Assembly: GCA_001839685.1 (NCBI GenBank)
Contig: MLAK01000106.1
Coordinates: 1 to 10,683 of the forward strand
Length of the DNA: 10,683 nt
Source of the DNA: Tritrichomonas foetus
Taxonomy: Eukaryota; Parabasalia; Tritrichomonadida; Tritrichomonadidae
Reading direction: 5' to 3'
Shown: in pieces, positions 1 through 7,881 of the stretch
Layout: every line of letters starts with the position of its first letter
Numbering within the stretch: the first letter of the stretch is position 1
Translations under genes and position numbers: made by a program
Notes under the pieces: generated by a model
The model's input: the letters and a program-made list of their open reading frames with translations, nothing else
The model's database searches: none
Told to the model about the DNA's origin: nothing

Positions 1-448
1 GTTTTCTCATTCATGAAATTTTCAGTTGGGATAAATTGAGCGAAGCGCAATTTATCACAACTGTATACTCTACTGTTCGCACTTTTACTACCAATATTCT
101 TCACAATAAAAGTCGTTGAAATATTTGTGAATATATTCAAATTGATTTCACATGAATTTGGTTCTCATTTTTATATTTATTTTCAATACATAATACTGGA
201 GTTTTAATTTTGAATAAGAAGAATATTATAACCAGATTTTCTGTAATGGCAGAGAAAATTTATTTCTACATCACTTTGTCCAAATTGATTTTCACTGACT
301 TCAATGATAACGCTCTTTTTACATAATTTTTATTCATAATAGAAATTCACATCGATAGTAAAAGAATTAAATAAAAATATGAAAGCGTGATTTATTACAG
401 TTCTTGTTTATGAATAAATATATATAATAAACTTGTAAATAAAAAATG
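1..448. other. AT-rich region downstream of the phosphodiesterase gene
   Basis: No convincing gene is visible here. The minus strand has an open frame without an early ATG from about 164 to the left edge, too short to call. The right part is the presumed 3' flank of the phosphodiesterase gene. A TAAA tetranucleotide on the minus strand (complement of 407-410), the kind used as a polyadenylation signal in trichomonads, lies about 40 bases after the stop codon. A hairpin at 26-60 is listed separately. Confidence 0.5.
26..60. repeat. 13-bp imperfect inverted repeat (hairpin)
   Basis: TTGGGATAAATTG at 26-38 pairs with CAATTTATCACAA at 48-60, with one mismatch (G29/A57) and a 9-base G+C-richer loop, AGCGAAGCG. 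The core 9-bp stem is perfect. It stands out from the surrounding AT-rich DNA because of the GCG-rich loop. It could be a transcription-end hairpin, part of a dispersed repeat, or chance; the sequence alone does not decide. Confidence 0.5.
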
Positions 449-3400
449 TTATTGCTCTTTCTTTTCACGTGCTTCAGTCGCTGCTTTCCAAACAGAAAGA
501 TTTGATTGTACTTGATCAACATTCACTTGGAGTTCCGGAAAAACTTTGGCAGCAAGCTGATAAAGAGGGAGGCAAACAAATGTGTAAAAACCGATCTGTG
601 ATTTAGGTTTATCAAGATGTTCTCTGTCATTTAAAGGTGATGTGTATTCCATTCCATGAGCCATTTCAAGGTCACCTTGTCTAAAGAACTCTTCACATAG
701 AACATCACACCATTTATCGGCAAGTTCAAATGGTCTTGAAACATTAGAAATATCACCACATTTTAAGATAAGTTGCATCATTTTGAGTCTGTTTTCAGGA
801 ACACTTTCATCGTATGGACCATTTTCTATATCTGCACTTATTTGTTTCAAAAAGTCAAAGTGCTTTGCCATATCTGTGATTAAAATGAGTTGGAAAATTA
901 AAGTCCACATGCTCTTAAATTGGTCACCACTTAATTCTGAAAATAAATTACATTCTTCTTTAGACAGGACTGTAATTGCAACTGTACAGTGATGGGTTTC
1001 CATAACACTTTGATTTTTATATAATATACCAAGTGGTGTTTCGGCTTTTTCATTATAAACATTTGTGAAACCATCATGATTTGCATCGTGACAAATTGCA
1101 GCAACAATGAATCCTAACAATTCAAATTTCGTTAGCCTTTGATCCATTTTTGTAAGTTTAATTTCATATGAAGTAAATTGGCATACATCAACTGCATGAC
1201 GCCAATTGTGATAAGGAACTTTCTTATATGTTTCGGAAATTTCAATCACAAAGCGGAACCATTTTTCATTGGGAATTTTGAATTCATGTAAAAGATTGAA
1301 TTCATTCACAATTGCCCATAAAACTTTATAGTGGCCAATACCATCCCAAGCAACTGCATCAAAGTTATTTTCCAGAAGATGTGTTGCATCAATTCTCATT
1401 TTAACAGGAATATCAAAACTCTTTCTTTCTTCTTGTGTTAAATACTGTTTCATTTGAACTTCAGCATGACCAAGTTGCGCGATTTCTTGAAGTTCACTTC
1501 TTTCAATTGAAACTGAAGTAAACACAGCAAAGCAATCTAATAGTTTCAAATCTTCTGGCATGATTTTACCTGTGCTGCTTAATTCTAAAACACCAAGGAT
1601 TTTCTTATCACTAGAAATTAATGGAATACCACAAATGTTTTCATTTCCACCACCATCAGCACCACCATTGTTTTCTTGAACTAAAACAGAAGCAATACGA
1701 GATAATCCAGATGAAGATGTTGATGAACTATGTTTTCCAACAGCTTTAAGTGATTTGCTTGTAACGAGCCCATCAATTGGTTTGTCTTGAAATGTTTGAA
1801 TTTTGTAGAAAATTTCTTCACGTGAAAAAATTCTTGGCTTTTTATCTTTAAAAATATCGTCAGCAAAAATGGAGCCATGAACAAGTGATTCTCCAATAGA
1901 AACAGTTGGAATTAATTCGTTTTCTTCAGCCATGAAAATCGTCGCTCGTGTTGCATTAATCACACTTTGTGCCGATTCTAAAATTTCTTGAAGAACACTG
2001 TGTATTTTCTTAGTATTATTTAATGCAGTCGACATTTCAACGAAACCTCTAAGTTGTCGAGTTAATTCAAGTGATGTTGCATATAGTTTTGCGTTATCAA
2101 GTGAAATACCACAAAAAACATTAAATGCCATTAAAACTTTTATATCTTCTTCATCGAACTTTTGATCATCAAATTTATTAATCATTTCTGTAACACCAGC
2201 AATTTCACCTCGATTATTATAAATTGGTACAGTTAAAATTGTTTTTGTTTTGAATCCTGTTGCAAGATCAACTTGTTTATCAAATCGTGGATCACTGTAG
2301 GCATCCATAATATTGACAATATTTCCAGTAACTGCAGTATGACCAACAATTCCTCTATTTAGTGGCATTCGAATACTCCTATTCAAACCACCGTGGAATC
2401 TTGTAATCAGTTCTTGTTTAACAGGATCAACTAAAAACAAAGAACATCTTTCAGTATTCATTAAAGAGCAAGCTATTTCCATAATAGTTGGAATAAGAAT
2501 ATCAATATCTAACACACCGGAAATGATTTCTGCAACTTCCAATAGGGCTTTTAATCTCTCAGCAAAATCAACATTCACTTCAGCCTTCATAAATTCAGCA
2601 TGTGCTCGATTATTATTATTGGAATTACCAGAAGTGTTGTTATTTTTGCCATTACCATTTTCGGCAATTTCTTTGAAGTTTCCAGAATCTTTTCCATTCA
2701 CATAAGTCATTAATCGAATTGTTAATGGAACAATATAAGCAAGTATTCTTTCATCAACGACATTGAAGAAACCTGAAGATTTGCCACGAAGTACAATTGC
2801 ATAATTATGGCTGTTAACTATCATTAAATGCAATAAAGCAGATTCACTGTTCTTTCCATCCATCTCTTGATCATAGCTTGCAAAAGTTGTCACATCGGTA
2901 ATATTTATCATTGGAATATTAGTTTTGAATAATTCTTTGACAACTCCACATTTTTTACCAACAGGAACAAATTTTCCTGCATTTTCGTTATATTTCATAA
3001 TACAAGTATTGAATACATCAGTTCCCCAAAACTCAACGGCTCGACAATTAAACAATTTACTTAATTTGTGGCAAATTTCAGTGAACAAAAGATGAGTGTC
3101 ACCAATCTTATTTAGCTTCAAGCGTGATGGCTGTGCAAAGAAATGAGAATAGTAAGAAAGTTTTCGAGTGAAATAAATTCCCAAGTTTTCATCTTCTTTT
3201 CCAAAGTTTTTATTTGAAGCGCCAAGCTGAATAACCATAAATGGATTATTATCTGAATCATACACAGGAATAAGCATTGTTGGCTGTTGGTAGTCAACAT
3301 CACGATTAAAACTTGCTTCTGTTGTAGGCTTTTCTATAATGACAACATTTTCGTATGGATTTTTCTCTTTATTGTTCGAATTTTTGTTATTTGAGCCAAG

Positions 3401-3868
3401 ATTTGGAAAAGTAACTGCACTCTGGCCAGCAGACACATTTTCCCTGTATATACATTTACTCAGCAGGCAATTATCAACTGGAACAGCCTTTGACAAACTC
3501 TGTGAAAACAAAGTGCCACTTTGTGAGGTGTAGTTTTCAATATCCTTTACGAAAAACCAAACGTTTGCCATATTGACCATAAATATTTCACGTGAAACTT
3601 TTTCAAGTGATGAGTAAAGTGGCTCTGTTTGAATCGCTTTGATGAATGCATCAAATAGGCGATTGACTCGTTCTTTGGCGGTTTGTGGTTCGGCAAACGG
3701 GCTGATTCGACTTTTTTGAACGTTTAAAGATGAATTCGAGCGATGCTTTTCGTGGGATAGGCCGATATGTCCTTTCAATTGGGAGCTTGCTTTGTTTGGA
3801 ATTCCGCCGGCGCGAATCGAACTGTAGCCAACTTCCAGTTTTCTTGGATCGATTCCGTAATGTTTCAT
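449..3868 (-). CDS. 3',5'-cyclic nucleotide phosphodiesterase with an N-terminal GAF-domain array
   Basis: This 1139-residue protein hydrolyses cAMP and/or cGMP. The class I PDEase domain spans about residues 830-1130. It has the HNWRH motif with the likely proton donor H887 and metal ligand H891, the HDANHDG motif (H927, D928), TDMAKHF at about 998-1004, the CGDISN ligand D1039, and the purine-clamping glutamine Q1091 in SQIGF. All the key residues are present, so it should be active. Upstream, about 435-597 is a clear GAF domain ending in an NK(x5)FxxxD motif, as in nucleotide-binding PDE GAFs. About 605-795 is another GAF, carrying a Ser/Gly-rich insert. About 70-245 and 255-390 look like two diverged GAFs. 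Asn-rich linkers lie near 160-170 and 405-420. No membrane segment is seen, so it is probably cytosolic. The ATG at 3868 is the first after an in-frame TGA near 3916. Substrate specificity cannot be read from sequence. Confidence 0.95.
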   Translation of the reverse strand: MKHYGIDPRKLEVGYSSIRAGGIPNKASSQLKGHIGLSHEKHRSNSSLNVQKSRISPFAEPQTAKERVNRLFDAFIKAIQTEPLYSSLEKVSREIFMVNMANVWFFVKDIENYTSQSGTLFSQSLSKAVPVDNCLLSKCIYRENVSAGQSAVTFPNLGSNNKNSNNKEKNPYENVVIIEKPTTEASFNRDVDYQQPTMLIPVYDSDNNPFMVIQLGASNKNFGKEDENLGIYFTRKLSYYSHFFAQPSRLKLNKIGDTHLLFTEICHKLSKLFNCRAVEFWGTDVFNTCIMKYNENAGKFVPVGKKCGVVKELFKTNIPMINITDVTTFASYDQEMDGKNSESALLHLMIVNSHNYAIVLRGKSSGFFNVVDERILAYIVPLTIRLMTYVNGKDSGNFKEIAENGNGKNNNTSGNSNNNNRAHAEFMKAEVNVDFAERLKALLEVAEIISGVLDIDILIPTIMEIACSLMNTERCSLFLVDPVKQELITRFHGGLNRSIRMPLNRGIVGHTAVTGNIVNIMDAYSDPRFDKQVDLATGFKTKTILTVPIYNNRGEIAGVTEMINKFDDQKFDEEDIKVLMAFNVFCGISLDNAKLYATSLELTRQLRGFVEMSTALNNTKKIHSVLQEILESAQSVINATRATIFMAEENELIPTVSIGESLVHGSIFADDIFKDKKPRIFSREEIFYKIQTFQDKPIDGLVTSKSLKAVGKHSSSTSSSGLSRIASVLVQENNGGADGGGNENICGIPLISSDKKILGVLELSSTGKIMPEDLKLLDCFAVFTSVSIERSELQEIAQLGHAEVQMKQYLTQEERKSFDIPVKMRIDATHLLENNFDAVAWDGIGHYKVLWAIVNEFNLLHEFKIPNEKWFRFVIEISETYKKVPYHNWRHAVDVCQFTSYEIKLTKMDQRLTKFELLGFIVAAICHDANHDGFTNVYNEKAETPLGILYKNQSVMETHHCTVAITVLSKEECNLFSELSGDQFKSMWTLIFQLILITDMAKHFDFLKQISADIENGPYDESVPENRLKMMQLILKCGDISNVSRPFELADKWCDVLCEEFFRQGDLEMAHGMEYTSPLNDREHLDKPKSQIGFYTFVCLPLYQLAAKVFPELQVNVDQVQSNLSVWKAATEAREKKEQ

Positions 3869-4491
3869 ATGCGGAGTGCAAGAAAAGAAGAAATGTAACT
3901 TTGAAATTGTGTATCACGTGAATTCAATATTTTTGAATGGACTCATTGAATATTGTGCATAAAGTACTCATTTTATTTGAATGAGTGATATAATGGAAAT
4001 TTTGTATATATGTTGTTTAGAAAAAGTTGGAACAAGGTAAACTTTTTAAATGAATCAGAATATTTTTTCGTTACAAAAAATAATTGTATTAAAAAGTAAA
4101 CATGTCATTTAGTAGATGTATACAAACTAACTAGCTCTAGATGTAGAAGACTATTGAGAGATCTAAATGAATAATTGTTGATATTATTGTCATCTAAATA
4201 TTATTTAATTGTAATCCTATTAATAATATATAAATATTATAATTTAAAAATCAAGATACAGAGAAAACCAAATCCAAAAAAAAATTGTGAGAAAAAAATA
4301 AACCCCACAGAAATTTCTGAGAATTATAGAGATAAAAAGTGATTTTATAGCATTAATATCTTGATTATTTCTTATCATAAATCGTGCTTTTTATTATCAT
4401 ATGACCTTCCATCGAAAATTATAATGTTTTCCAAAATACAAAAATGAAGTATAAAAAAAATATTAATAATTTTGATATAAATAAAAAAAAT
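3869..4491. promoter_or_regulatory. Upstream region of the phosphodiesterase gene
   Basis: This AT-rich stretch should hold the minus-strand promoter of the phosphodiesterase gene. Reading toward the gene, TTGCACTCC (about 3872-3880) lies some 5-12 bases before the ATG. It is an imperfect match to the trichomonad initiator TCA(C/T)T(A/C/T)(A/T). Two overlapping perfect initiator matches, TCACTCATTCA (3978-3988), lie about 110 bases upstream. They fall in a cluster of three ACTCATT/AATGAGT copies (3941-3947, 3966-3972, 3980-3986). Upstream ATGs between that cluster and the gene argue for the nearer start. From about 4000 to 4491 I see only AT-rich DNA. Confidence 0.35.
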
Positions 4492-4760
4492 TTAGGCATC
4501 AATGAGAAGATTACGAATGTTTTGCCATCTAAATGGCGAGTCATCAGAAAATTCACTTGGCATCGAGTCTGGAAAAAAACATATTGGATTCCATTTTTCT
4601 TGATTTGGTCTTTCAATCGTTGTTTCTGTATCCCTGCTTGAGAATGTGCTGTTGAGGACTGCCAGTCTATTTTCTTCATATACTAAAATTTTATGACAGA
4701 AAAGATTTCAATACATTCATATTTGTCAAATGGAAATTGAATTAATTCAACATCACTGAG
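4492..4760 (-). pseudogene. 3' remnant of a decayed gene (one frameshift, no start)
   Basis: The minus strand is open from 4707 to a TAA at 4492 (71 residues). There is no ATG near its beginning, and the translation is balanced and hydrophilic, including NRLAVLNSTFSSRDTETTIE and a C-terminus ending SPFRWQNIRNLLIDA. Base composition here is visibly richer in G+C than the flanks, as in the real genes of the window. A second open stretch in another frame (4760-4683, starting SDVELIQFPFDKYECIEIF) joins it if one base is missing in the A4/T4 run near 4685-4692. This looks like the end of a broken gene, or a last exon whose upstream part is unrecognisable. I do not recognise the family. Overlapping frames on both strands are also open, so the frame choice rests on composition and the look of the protein. 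Confidence 0.35.
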
Positions 4761-4781
4761 TTAAAACTATCAAAATTTTCG

Positions 4782-4801
4782 CGATTTTTAATTAAAAATC
4801 G
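4782..4801. repeat. Perfect 20-bp palindrome
   Basis: CGATTTTTAATTAAAAATCG is its own reverse complement over all 20 bases. It lies between two groups of coding-like fragments, just upstream (minus-strand sense) of the decayed gene end at 4760-4492. It may be a protein-binding site, a repeat boundary or a deletion-prone hairpin. Confidence 0.6.
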
Positions 4802-5425
4802 ATAGAAGAAGTGTAAATAGAATTATGGGAAGCAGTATTATAATCTTTATGATTCTTGGAAAAAAAGCTTCTCACAATTTTTTTTTAGGCTTTCTCCAAA
4901 ATCGCTCTTTTTTCGGTTTAATTGTTGCAAAATTTCAAAACTATGAATAAATATGGCTCACAACTATAAAAAATAGATTTAACAATTGACTGAAAGCCTT
5001 ATCACCCGAAAACTGAAACAATAGCTTCTTCAGAATCATTTTCGAAATATTTTTGAATTCGGCCATTTGCGAAGTTTGCGATAAGGGAAATTTTCGTCAT
5101 TCTTTTAGCTATTTGGGTTTTGATTTTTGACTGATGGTATTAAGTAATACTGATGATAAGGATCATTTTAGTGATTTCGTACGTTAAGACTATTTGGTTT
5201 GTATACATCTCATTTAGTCGTCATTTCAATAACCTTCTGAAAAATTGGTTCAGAATATATTGACATAGAAAATATGATATTTCAGAGTCATATTAGATCT
5301 ATGTACTATTTTCGTAAAGAGTTCCAAAAACATGCATATTACTCATATTTCAAAAATATCAGAATTTACTTCCGAAACAATTTTCAATCGATTTTCTGTA
5401 TGTTAGAACTTTTTCTGAAAGTTAT

Positions 5426-5617
5426 TTAATCCGTTACTAAATTTCCAAGGAAACTTTTTGTTTCACATGTTATCAGTGATAATGGAGCAATATTGTTATG
5501 AAACAATGATTAAATGATATATTTGCAAGCATCACAATTATGACCTGCCTCGAGAGAAGAACTTGTCTTACCTAAACAATAGTCCAAATTTTGGAGATGG
5601 TGACAATGATAGGATAA
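5426..5617 (-). pseudogene. Possible gene relic with one internal stop
   Basis: A minus-strand frame of 64 codons is broken by a single internal TAA (5512-5510). It gives a His/Cys-containing stretch (YHCHHLQNLDYCLGKTSSSL, then GHNCDACKYII) followed by SLFHNNIAPLSLITCETKSF. The wording is more protein-like than the surrounding translations, and local base composition is less AT-rich. It has no clear start and ends at a TAA. I do not recognise a family. It could be a chance open frame or part of the same decayed locus as the fragments downstream. Confidence 0.22.
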
Positions 5618-5746
5618 TTATGAATAAGAAGAATCAAAAAAATTTTTTAATGATACGCCATATTTACTTGATCATTCAATATAAATAATAGCAAGAAAAA
5701 AAGAAATAAAATAAAACAATGCATAGTAATCAATAATTTGGACTGC

Positions 5747-7881
5747 TTAAGCAGACCTTGATGACAAAATATCAATTATTTCCTGACAATCTGAATCTTT
5801 TGCATAATCCATAGGTGTCTTATTAATTAAAAATAAAAAACGTTTTCATAAATTAAAAACCTAAAACTTTGTCAGCAAGCGTCAGATTTAAATCTGGATG
5901 AGTTATAAATAATTTTACAGCTTCAATATCATTTTCAATAATTGATAATACAATCGGTGTCTGTTTGAATGCATTCTGAGCATTCAAATCTATTCCAGGA
6001 GAGTCAAGAAGTGCTTTAATTACAAGATCTGCGCAATTTTTCGCAGCAACATGTAAAGGTGTCCAGCCAACAAAATCTTTCGCATTTATGTCAACCAGAC
6101 CAGAGTCGATTAAAACTCTAGCACAACCTAGTGAGTTACTTTGTGCAGTATAATGCATTACAGTATACCTCACTTCACTCTCCAAGTTTGCATTAATGTT
6201 TGGATGCTTCAGAAGTAAACTTAAACAATCAGGATGACCATTTAAAGCAGCAAAATGAATTGCAGCACGATTAAAATAAATTTAAAAAAATTCCTTTCTT
6301 ATCAATATCATTAACATCTATATTATCTACCTCTAGAAGTAACTCTAAACACTTTGGATAACCATCACGTGCAGCACGATGAAGAACAGTTCGATGAATA
6401 TTTATTTAAAAAACACCCGAATAATTTTTTCGATTTACATTTACATTCTTATTCGAGAGTAAAATTCGAACAACATCAAAATGACCATTCATAGTGGCTC
6501 TATGTAAAGGTGTCCAGCCTTTTTGATCTTGAGCATTTACATCAATATCGGGTTGTTTTAGAAGTAATTGAACTACTTCGAAGTGTCCATTTTCAGCCGC
6601 GTAATGTAAAGCTGTCCATCCAAAGTTATCAGCTGAATTGACATACATAGAACTTGAAAGAAGATGAAGAATTACTTTCAAGTTATCAACAGATGCAGCA
6701 GATCGAAAGAGTGGAAGTTGTTTTTGTAATCTTGCTTCTTGTGGTTCGTTTTCAGACAAATACTGCTGAAAATGATGTTCATAAAGCCATTGATATAAAT
6801 CAAAATGATGGAATTCGATTGCCAATTGAATTAAATCTTCAGTTGTTTTTTGACCATCTTGTTCAACAATTCGAGTTAATTCTACATTTCCATTCGCAAC
6901 AATATAGTGAAAAAGTGGCCGATTCTTTCTATCCTTTAAGGTAGGATCAGAACCATTTAATTTCAAAAATTTGAAACAATTAATTGAACCGTGAAATGCC
7001 GCCAATTGAAGAATTGTTGGATAAGTTGGTTCAGATGAATCAATGAGGAAAACTGATGGTTCAAAGACGGTTGGAGGAACACGAGTGTTATAATCAAAAT
7101 CAGGTGCGCATGAATATTTTTGTAATGCATTTACGTCATCTTTCCGAATTGCGTCAAATATGCTTGTATGGCGAATTTCGGAATTCACACCTAATTTGCA
7201 ATGCCAAAGATTCCAGTCATTTTCACGAAGTGATTCGAATTCTTTGAAAAAGTAAAATTCCATATATTCTGGTGAGTAACATTGATATGCCAAACTTTTT
7301 GAGAGACTATTCAAATATTTCTGAAAGGTTTCATTTCTTTCCTTCTCGATATGGTATCCAAAGAAGCATAGAAAGCAGGTTAAATAAAGAGGGGTAGCAC
7401 TGGATTCAGATTCGCAGCTTCGTGTCTGTTTGAAAGGCGCGTAGAAAATCGGATCGAGCTGATCGATAATGAAATCGAGTGTGAAGACTTCATTGACAAA
7501 CAGGTAGTAGAGAAACGTTATGTTTGAGAGAAACGATTTCCTGAACGAAAAGCGATGAAGAAGTTGTTCAATAAAAATTGATGAAAATTTGGCGGGGAAA
7601 TCAATTGAAGAGAATTCCGGGTCACTTTTCCAAAGGTTGATAAGAGCTGCGACAAGTTTGGAGAGTAAAGGTATGGTCTGTGAGTTGTAATGTGTTGCGA
7701 CAATGAAGTTATGAACGAGTCCGTTGAGATTGGATACCGATCGAATAAACGATAATTTTGAAAGACAATCGAAAGATGATTCGAAGTTTTCTGCATTGAT
7801 TTTAAGAAGGATGTCTTGTAATTCGATGTAAATTAGCGCTTGTGGATCAGCATGCTCGAGGATTGATTTTTCGTCAATCAT
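5747..7881 (-). CDS. DUF3447 and ankyrin-repeat protein, frame interrupted by three AT-rich inserts
   Basis: This encodes an intracellular protein-interaction protein of the large trichomonad ankyrin family. From the ATG at 7881 it is open for 491 residues. A helical N-terminal region (about 1-280) precedes a DUF3447-type ankyrin segment (about 285-365; TILQLAAFHGSINCFKFLKL). Canonical ankyrin repeats begin near residue 388 (NFGWTALHYAAENGH, then QKGWTPLHRATMNGH). The frame then meets a TAA at 6408-6406 inside an AT-rich insert. After it, six more repeats are recognisable, ending in KTPMDYAKDSDCQEIIDILS and a TAA at 5749-5747. Removing the inserts at 6394-6414, 6270-6291 and 5822-5858 (80 bases) gives exactly 685 codons with no other stop or frameshift. 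If the inserts stay, translation stops after the second canonical repeat. The gene is therefore either spliced in a non-standard way or a recent pseudogene. Confidence 0.8.
5822..5858 (-). other. AT-rich insert 3 (37 bases) in ankyrin repeat 8
   Basis: On the minus strand the repeat reads ADKVLG, is interrupted, then resumes KTPMDYAKD. The insert begins TTTTAATTTATG and ends TTTTTAATTAAT; it carries a TAA in the incoming frame (5855-5853) and shifts the frame by one base. The exact edges are uncertain by a few bases, because ending three bases earlier leaves N-K-T-P instead of G-K-T-P. It has no usable GT-AG ends that keep the repeat intact. The break is at the turn before T-P, the same place as in inserts 1 and 2. 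Confidence 0.75.
6270..6291 (-). other. AT-rich insert 2 (22 bases) in ankyrin repeat 4
   Basis: The repeat reads NDIDKKG, is interrupted, then continues RAAIHFAALNGHPDC. The 22 bases are all A or T (minus-strand sense: A, seven T, AAAT, then T/A ending TTTTAAT). They contain a TAA and shift the frame by one base. Deleting them restores a perfect ankyrin repeat and joins smoothly to the following repeats. The edges are ambiguous by about three bases. Confidence 0.8.
6394..6414 (-). other. AT-rich insert 1 (21 bases) in ankyrin repeat 3
   Basis: The repeat reads NRKNYSG, is interrupted, then continues RTVLHRAARDGYPKC. The insert (minus-strand sense: G, six T, AAAT, AAAT, ATTCAT) keeps the frame length but contains a TAA at 6408-6406. 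That TAA ends the main open frame. Deleting it leaves a well-formed repeat. Its layout closely matches insert 2: a T run, then AAAT, then A/T bases ending in AT just before CG. Confidence 0.8.

Larger units (their letters stand above)
4761..5746. other. AT-rich region with scattered coding-like fragments
   Basis: No intact gene is visible. On the minus strand there are short open patches. A 32-codon ATG frame (5100-5002) translates as MTKISLIANF followed by an acidic stretch. In another frame, a patch starting MAEFKNISKM overlaps it. A hydrophobic stretch near 4867-4800 (IIKIIILLPIILFTLLL) resembles a membrane helix. They change frame and are broken by stops. In such AT-rich DNA, 30-40 open codons can occur by chance, so they are recorded only as possible relics of one or more decayed genes. 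Confidence 0.4.

Noticed and set aside
1..164. Minus-strand open frame of about 54 codons running off the left edge (includes NIGSKSANSRVYSCDKLRFA)
   Set aside because: It has no ATG near its beginning, overlaps the hairpin and is within chance length for DNA this AT-rich. More sequence to the left would be needed.
2523..2705. Plus-strand open frames inside the phosphodiesterase gene (here and at 783-992, 3339-3533, 3730-3921)
   Set aside because: They lie opposite or mostly within an intact conserved gene and have no recognisable features.
4444..4641. Plus-strand 65-codon frame opposite the decayed gene end
   Set aside because: The translation starts with a low-complexity Lys/Asn run and reads less like protein than the minus-strand frame. 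It is most likely a shadow.
211..5634. 14-base direct repeat TGAATAAGAAGAAT at 211-224 and 5621-5634
   Set aside because: A match of this length is expected about once or twice by chance in 10 kb of such AT-rich DNA.
5853..6185. A separate short ankyrin gene
   Set aside because: It begins only with a TTG in the middle of an ankyrin repeat, and coding continues upstream and downstream across inserts 2 and 3. It is part of the 5747-7881 gene.
6186..6405. A conventional GT-AG intron spanning the gap between the two long ankyrin frames
   Set aside because: The gap encodes more than one well-conserved ankyrin repeat, so a long intron would delete real coding sequence. No GTATGT or ACTAACACACAG is present.
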